Positions 59,396 to 64,000 of a stretch of 64,000 bases of DNA are shown here, one piece after another (the first letter of the stretch is position 1; each line of letters opens with the position of its first letter). Position numbers and translations under genes: made by a program. The DNA lies in the NCBI RefSeq assembly GCF_014268755.2, contig NZ_CP077093.1, positions 3,956,001 to 4,020,000 of the forward strand, in the 5' to 3' direction. The notes beneath the pieces are model-generated. The model was not told the origin of the DNA, ran no database searches, and worked only from the letters and a program-made list of their open reading frames with translations. The DNA is from Pseudomonas vanderleydeniana (lineage in GTDB: Bacteria; Pseudomonadota; Gammaproteobacteria; Pseudomonadales; Pseudomonadaceae).

Positions 59396-60061
59396 ATGAG
59401 CACCCTCACCCAAGCACCACTCGCCGCCCTGCTGGAGCGCCTGTTCACCGAGGCTGAAGCGAGCTCGCCCATGAACAGCGCCGCCTTCGCCGGCGTCTCG
59501 AACGCAGAGCGCGAGCGGCTGATGCGCAGCAAGACCGAGTACCTGCAGCTGTACACGCAATTGAAGGACTTCCCGCTCGCTGTCTCACGGGAAACCGGCA
59601 CCCTGCTCTATATGCTGGCACGCAGCAGCAATGCCCGACACATCGTCGAGTTCGGCACCTCGTTCGGCCTCTCCACCCTGCACCTGGCCGCCGCCTTGCG
59701 CGACAACGGCGGCGGACGGCTGATCAGCAGCGAATTCGAGCCGTCCAAGGTCGAGCAGGCACGCAAACACCTCGCTGCCGGCGGACTGGACGACCTGGTG
59801 GAGATTCGTCTGGGCGACGCCTTGCAGACGCTGGCGACGGACCTGCCGGAACAGATCGACCTGGTTCTGCTCGATGGCGCCAAGGCCCTGTACCCACAGA
59901 TCCTGGCATTGCTGGAAAGCCGCCTGCGACCGGGAGCGCTGATCGTTGCCGACAACGCCGACTACAGCCCGGAGTATCTGGAGCGGGTGCGGGGAAGTGA
60001 CTCGGGTTATCTGTCCGTGCCCTTCGCCGAGGATGTCGAGCTGTCCCTGCGCCTGGGCTGA
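59396..60061 (+). CDS. Class I SAM-dependent O-methyltransferase
   Basis: This 221-residue enzyme transfers a methyl group from S-adenosylmethionine, by similarity to caffeoyl-CoA/catechol O-methyltransferases. Motif I reads IVEFGTSFGLSTLHLAAALR (about residues 84-103). It is followed by RLISSEFEPSKVEQARKHLA (acidic residue that binds ribose), LGDALQTLATDLPEQIDLVL and LDGAKALYPQILALLESRLR with ALIVADNADYS. AGGAA precedes the ATG. It is divergent from the TetR gene, which probably regulates it. The acceptor is unknown; an in-house xenobiotic or quinone phenol is plausible. Confidence 0.88.
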   Translation: MSTLTQAPLAALLERLFTEAEASSPMNSAAFAGVSNAERERLMRSKTEYLQLYTQLKDFPLAVSRETGTLLYMLARSSNARHIVEFGTSFGLSTLHLAAALRDNGGGRLISSEFEPSKVEQARKHLAAGGLDDLVEIRLGDALQTLATDLPEQIDLVLLDGAKALYPQILALLESRLRPGALIVADNADYSPEYLERVRGSDSGYLSVPFAEDVELSLRLG

Positions 60062-60090
60062 TTCAGGTCATGTGCTCCCGCCTCGATCGT

Positions 60091-60109
60091 TCCCACGCTG
60101 AGCGTGGGA
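60091..60109. repeat. Short palindromic repeat (TCCCACGC-type)
   Basis: TCCCACGC-TGA-GCGTGGGA lies within CGATCGTTCCCACGCTGAGC then GTGGGAGCGAGC, a repeat type common in pseudomonad intergenic DNA. It sits just after the methyltransferase gene and could act as a transcript end. Confidence 0.6.
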
Positions 60110-60267
60110 GCGAGCAAAACGGGGCAGTACCGGCGACCGCCGGTCGTCCATACGTCGTTTTTTTCGAGCTTATCGCCAGCGGACCAGTCACAACCTAGGC
60201 ATGCAACCCCCAAGGTCACCCGGCAATCGTGCCAGGCCAATGATATTTATCGTCAAGGAGATGAACC

Positions 60268-60942
60268 ATGACTGTAAACATCAGCAATCTGACGATCGCG
60301 ACTCCGGTCGCAACCTCCGCCACCAACCCCGTTGCCCTGGAACTCAATGGTGCTCAGGCGCTCGCGCAGTTTCCCAGCGTGATCCAGACGCTACCGGACG
60401 GCTCGCTGCAGTTCAACGCACCGACCAAGGGGGCCTCGAGCAAAAGCACCCACCGCACGCGATGTGAATGGAAGGAATCGATCTACTGGTCGCTGGCCAG
60501 CGCCACCGACCACATCAATTACCAGGAGATGACCGTGACGAAAGTCAACTCCGCACAAAAGGTCGTCGTCTCACAGATGCATGTGAAGGGCGATGACAGC
60601 CCCGCAGTGAAGGTGTTCTGGAACAAGGGCAACCTCACCATGGGCTTTCGCCAGAGCTACAACCAGCCCGACCCGGTGAACAGCACCCTGCTCAGGGGCG
60701 TTCCACTCGGCACCCGGTTCAGGGTCAGGATTCACGCAACATCACTGGGTACCGTGAACGTGTACGTCGAGAGCAATGGCCTATCGGGCACGTCCGGCGA
60801 TCTCCAACTGGATGCCAGCTGGAGTCCACAGCTGTTCGATTTCCATGGAGGCCTTTACAACCAGATCGACTTCAGCGACTCGACACCGGCCGAGGACGGC
60901 TCGATCTGCATCATCAGTGACCTGCAGATCAGCCACACCTAG
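60268..60942 (+). CDS. Polysaccharide lyase family 7-like protein (alginate lyase fold)
   Basis: This 224-residue protein fits a PL7 beta-jelly-roll. HRTRCEWKESIYWSLA resembles the R-(T/S)-E-(L/V)-R motif, KVVVSQMHVKGDDSPAVKVF resembles the Q-(I/V)-H motif with Met in the middle, and HGGLYNQIDFSDSTPAEDGS resembles the YFKAGxYxQ motif. These three carry the catalytic Arg, Gln, His and Tyr residues in alginate lyases. No signal peptide is visible, so it may be cytoplasmic, or exported by an unrecognised route. CAAGGAGAT precedes the ATG. It lies directly upstream of the DUF6543-type gene. The substrate (alginate-like uronan) is inferred from family. Confidence 0.7.
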   Translation: MTVNISNLTIATPVATSATNPVALELNGAQALAQFPSVIQTLPDGSLQFNAPTKGASSKSTHRTRCEWKESIYWSLASATDHINYQEMTVTKVNSAQKVVVSQMHVKGDDSPAVKVFWNKGNLTMGFRQSYNQPDPVNSTLLRGVPLGTRFRVRIHATSLGTVNVYVESNGLSGTSGDLQLDASWSPQLFDFHGGLYNQIDFSDSTPAEDGSICIISDLQISHT

Positions 60943-61063
60943 GTGATCGCCTGGGGAGTGGGAGTGAAAGCAGATCGCCGCCCTCCCCACTGGATATCTA
61001 CCACCGTCCCAGGCGTTGCGGCGCCTAGCGTGTCCGAATCGAACAACGAACCGGACATCGACC

Positions 61064-64000
61064 ATGCCCAACGCCTCCGACGCATCGCCCGCCGCGCCAG
61101 CGCGCTCGACCCGCAACCACCGCCTGATCGCCAGCCAGTTGCCGCCCTGGCTCGGTACCGCCAGCCTCGCCCGACGCCAGGCGTTCGCCACGATCCTCAA
61201 GCGCAGCCAGGCTTCCAAAGCCGCCCTGGCCAGGCACCTTGAGGGGTTCAAGAGCGTCCGGGACTTTGCCGCGCCGCGGCTCGCCCAGGCCTTGCTGGAA
61301 CGCTACGGATCGGGCCTGGACGTCCACCGGGACCGGCTCAGGCACGTGCACATCCTGGCCGCCGCCACCCTCGGCAGCCCACGCCAGGAGAGCATCGTCA
61401 CCCAGAGCCTGTTGCAGGCGGCCTTGCAGAATTTCGAAAGCGGCGAAACCGGTCATTTCGGTTTCGACCGCGGCTCGGCCATCCTGCGCACGACCAGCGT
61501 GCCGCTCAGGCAGGCGATCAGCCCGGCGGACTTCGCCAGCCTGGCCCGGCGACTCGACCTCGGCGGCCAGTACCAGAAGCACATCGAAGGTTTTCTACTG
61601 TCTGCCGCACCGGGCCAACCCAGTCGTTATCGCCCACTCTTCGAACAGCAGCAGCGCGACGAACTGGCGCTGCAGGCGCAAATCGCCCTGTTACAGGGAG
61701 ACCTGGATGAAGCCGCCCACCAGATGCTGCAGCGGCTGCTCGATTCGACGCAGGCGCCCACCTGGAACAACCGCCCGATCACCTGCAACAGCCTGACCCT
61801 GCTCGACTTCAGCAATCCCGGCGGTGGCTACGGCGCCCTGCTCAAGGGTGTCCTGCTGATCGAGCGCCTGGCCGCCCCGGGCAGCACTGACGCACCGTGC
61901 GTGCTCTATCTCGCCGGCGACCCGCTGCGCGCCGTCAAGCAATACAGCTCACGCCAGGCCGTGCATGACGCGCTGCGCGAGCGGCTGCGCGACCCCGCCT
62001 ACCAGGCATTCTTCAAGCGCTACGTGCACGTGCGCAGCCAGCCGGCCTTCTTCCAGGCGCTGACCGAGTGCCTGACCCCGTTGGACCGCCGCACGAACCA
62101 GCGCAAGCCGGACCGCCATGCCAACCTGCACCTGCAGCCGAGCGCCCTGGGCGACTCGCCCCTGGATGAATTCTGCGTCCTGCAAACCGTGAAGCGTCTC
62201 GATGATGCGCGGATCACCGCCGTGCCCACCGACGACGAGAACAGGAAGACTCGCCACGCCCGCCTCGTCTCACTGCTGAACTGGACAGAAAACCTGCTGT
62301 TCCTGGTCCCCGGCCTGGGTGAAGCCATGCTCGCGGTGGCGGGAGGCCAACTGATCGCGCAGGTCTTCAACGGTATCGAGCAATGGCGCCACCATGAACA
62401 GGAACAGGCCGTGCTCGGTTTCCTGGGCGTGTTGCTCAACCTTGAAGTGCTCGGCCTGGGTGTTGCCATGCAGGTCGATTTCGAAGGTTCGGCCTTTATC
62501 GAGGGGCTGCATCCAATCCGCCCCGCACCGGGCAGACAGGCCCTCTGGAAAGCTGACCTGGCCCCCTACGAACACAGGCTACCCGGGGGGGCACGGGCTC
62601 AACCCGATGCATCCGGCCTCACCCACCATCAGGACGCGGCCTACCTCGACCTCGAAGGCCGCTACTACCGGGTCGGTCCCGACAACGGCGTCAACCGCTT
62701 CCACCTGCACCATCCGCACAATGCCGAAGCCTACGCACCGCTGCTGCGCCATAACGGCAAGGCAGCCTGGCAACTGGAATTCGAGCGGCCCTGGCAATGG
62801 CAGCGCCCGCAGTTATTCTCCCGATTGGGCCCTGAGGCCGCCAGCCTGGACGATGAAACGGCCGGTCGGGTCATGCAGGCCAGCAACGTCGACGACGGCC
62901 TGCTGCGACGCATGCACATGGACCTGCAGGCGCCTGCGGCGCTGCTGCAGGACAGCCTCACCCGCTTCAAGCTCGACCAGGACCTGACGCGCCTGATCCG
63001 CCGCCTGCACAGCGGCGTCGCCGCCGACGGTTCACTGGACGAACTGCACATGGAGCTGCAACTGCTCACCAGCGAAGCGGTCTGGCCGCGTACCAAGGTC
63101 CTGCGCCTGCTCGACCGCAAGCGCGCCCAGATCCTGGAGTACCCGGCAGGCCAACCGCCGCAGGTTCTGCGCATCGACCTGCAATGGCCCGGCCTCGACG
63201 CCAACCGCCTGCTGGACAAGGTGCTGGAAAACCTCGACGAGGGCGAGATCCGCAGCCTGCTGGGCGAGGCGTTCGGTGCCGGGCCCTTCAGCCTGCAGAC
63301 CCGTACCGCCAACCTCAGGCGCAAGCTGGCGACCCAGGCGAGTCATCGCCGAAAGGCGCTGTTCGATTCGCACTATCGTTATCGAACCCAAGCGTCAAAG
63401 CCCGCGGCTACGGTGATCCAGCGCGACTTCCCTGGCCTGTCGACAGCGATCGTCGAAGAGCTGGCCAGCCACGCCCGGCCCCTCGAACTCAGGCAGTTGC
63501 TCCAGTCCCGACGCGTGCCGCTGCGCCTGGCCGAGGAAGCCCGCCACTACCTGCGCAACCAGCGCCTGACCCGGGCCATCGAAGGGCTTTACCTGCCGTC
63601 CGTGCACAACCCCGACAGTGACCGGCTGATCCTGCGCCTGCTGCAACGATTGCCCGGCTGGTCCAGCCAGGTTCGCCTGGAGATCCGTGAGCGCACCTTC
63701 AATGGCCTGCTGCTCGACAGCCTCGGCGACGAATCGGCCAGCCTGCGCAAGGTCCTGGTACGCGACGACGGCCATTACGACACCTACGATGCCCAGGGCC
63801 TGGAACTGCACGCGGCCGACGACCTGTATGCCAGCGTCCTGCACGCCCTGCCCGATGCCGAGCGCAAGGCCCTGGGCTTTCCCGCTACCCACCAGGCCGA
63901 GGGCCTGCGCCAGTACCTGCTGCGACAGCCACTGCCGACTCGCCAGGAACTGGAGAAACTGCTTGGCCTGCCGCCGATCCGACCCGGCTACCGGCCACCG
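61064..64000 (+). CDS. DUF6543 / dermonecrotic-toxin-domain type large effector (3' end beyond window)
   Basis: An open frame of 979 codons runs from ATG 61064 to the window end without a stop. The N-terminal region (LPPWLGTASLARRQAFATIL, about residue 27 on) and VLYLAGDPLRAVKQYSSRQA then VHDALRERLRDPAYQAFFKR match the DUF6543/dermonecrotic-toxin-domain family of Pseudomonas, often very large and sometimes ending in leucine-rich repeats and a NEL-type E3 ubiquitin ligase. A hydrophobic helix pair is suggested at WTENLLFLVPGLGEAMLAVA and AVLGFLGVLLNLEVLGLGVA (about 405-475), compatible with membrane insertion. No clear ribosome-binding site precedes the ATG, so the start is uncertain. Any NEL domain would lie outside the window. 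Confidence 0.75.
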   Translation, partial: MPNASDASPAAPARSTRNHRLIASQLPPWLGTASLARRQAFATILKRSQASKAALARHLEGFKSVRDFAAPRLAQALLERYGSGLDVHRDRLRHVHILAAATLGSPRQESIVTQSLLQAALQNFESGETGHFGFDRGSAILRTTSVPLRQAISPADFASLARRLDLGGQYQKHIEGFLLSAAPGQPSRYRPLFEQQQRDELALQAQIALLQGDLDEAAHQMLQRLLDSTQAPTWNNRPITCNSLTLLDFSNPGGGYGALLKGVLLIERLAAPGSTDAPCVLYLAGDPLRAVKQYSSRQAVHDALRERLRDPAYQAFFKRYVHVRSQPAFFQALTECLTPLDRRTNQRKPDRHANLHLQPSALGDSPLDEFCVLQTVKRLDDARITAVPTDDENRKTRHARLVSLLNWTENLLFLVPGLGEAMLAVAGGQLIAQVFNGIEQWRHHEQEQAVLGFLGVLLNLEVLGLGVAMQVDFEGSAFIEGLHPIRPAPGRQALWKADLAPYEHRLPGGARAQPDASGLTHHQDAAYLDLEGRYYRVGPDNGVNRFHLHHPHNAEAYAPLLRHNGKAAWQLEFERPWQWQRPQLFSRLGPEAASLDDETAGRVMQASNVDDGLLRRMHMDLQAPAALLQDSLTRFKLDQDLTRLIRRLHSGVAADGSLDELHMELQLLTSEAVWPRTKVLRLLDRKRAQILEYPAGQPPQVLRIDLQWPGLDANRLLDKVLENLDEGEIRSLLGEAFGAGPFSLQTRTANLRRKLATQASHRRKALFDSHYRYRTQASKPAATVIQRDFPGLSTAIVEELASHARPLELRQLLQSRRVPLRLAEEARHYLRNQRLTRAIEGLYLPSVHNPDSDRLILRLLQRLPGWSSQVRLEIRERTFNGLLLDSLGDESASLRKVLVRDDGHYDTYDAQGLELHAADDLYASVLHALPDAERKALGFPATHQAEGLRQYLLRQPLPTRQELEKLLGLPPIRPGYRPP

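Overview
This 64 kb window is chromosomal DNA of a fluorescent-type Pseudomonas (P. fluorescens/putida complex is my best guess). The grounds are high GC with strong third-position GC bias, Pseudomonas-type REP/REPIN palindromes between convergent genes, an MvaT/MvaU-family H-NS protein, a DUF2790 protein, 4-hydroxyphenylpyruvate dioxygenase, and a gene order that matches, from memory, the P. aeruginosa PA0690-PA0701 two-partner-secretion locus. I see no tRNA, rRNA, CRISPR array or intact insertion sequence.

Layout. 1-2.8 kb: a polar amino-acid-type ABC importer operon (binding protein, two permeases, ATPase cut by the window edge). 3.3-4.4 kb: a small lipoprotein, a possible 28-aa membrane peptide and a DUF2790 protein. 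4.5-9.4 kb: an IclR regulator divergent from a tripartite efflux operon (DHA2 MFS pump, HlyD adaptor, NodT-type outer membrane lipoprotein). 9.5-10.1 kb: a YhhY/AaaT-like acetyltransferase.

10.1-34.6 kb is the centre of interest, all on the minus strand. It holds a 4184-residue filamentous-haemagglutinin-type adhesin (TpsA/PdtA-like), its outer membrane translocator (TpsB/PdtB-like) and a PhdA-like protein joining a Phd antitoxin fold to an IS5-transposase-like segment. It also holds a private TonB/ExbB/ExbD motor whose ExbB carries a large periplasmic DUF2341/LamG sensor-like domain and whose TonB is frameshifted. A porin-like protein, a coiled-coil periplasmic protein, a YbjN protein, a parvulin-type isomerase and a LysR regulator follow. 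Upstream lies a DING/PstS-like phosphate-binding protein. The layout suggests a phosphate-linked adhesin export system coupled to an energised envelope complex.

34.9-45.4 kb: DUF1345 membrane protein, hpd with a small upstream ORF, a CSS-EAL c-di-GMP phosphodiesterase, the MvaT/MvaU-type nucleoid protein, glyoxalase I, ahpC-ahpF, and a tyrosine recombinase divergent from a KfrA-like coiled-coil DNA-binding protein. 45.5-54.1 kb: a siderophore uptake operon (TonB-dependent receptor, PvdE-like ABC exporter, FhuC/D/B-like importer) with a divergent AraC regulator and a Fur-box-like site. 54.5-60.1 kb: a small coiled-coil membrane protein, YghU, a LysR/MFS divergent pair, and a TetR/O-methyltransferase divergent pair. 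60.3-64 kb: a polysaccharide-lyase-7-like protein and the start of a large DUF6543-type effector/toxin that runs off the window.

All family assignments come from reading translations and motifs. No database search was run, and homologue names are recalled.
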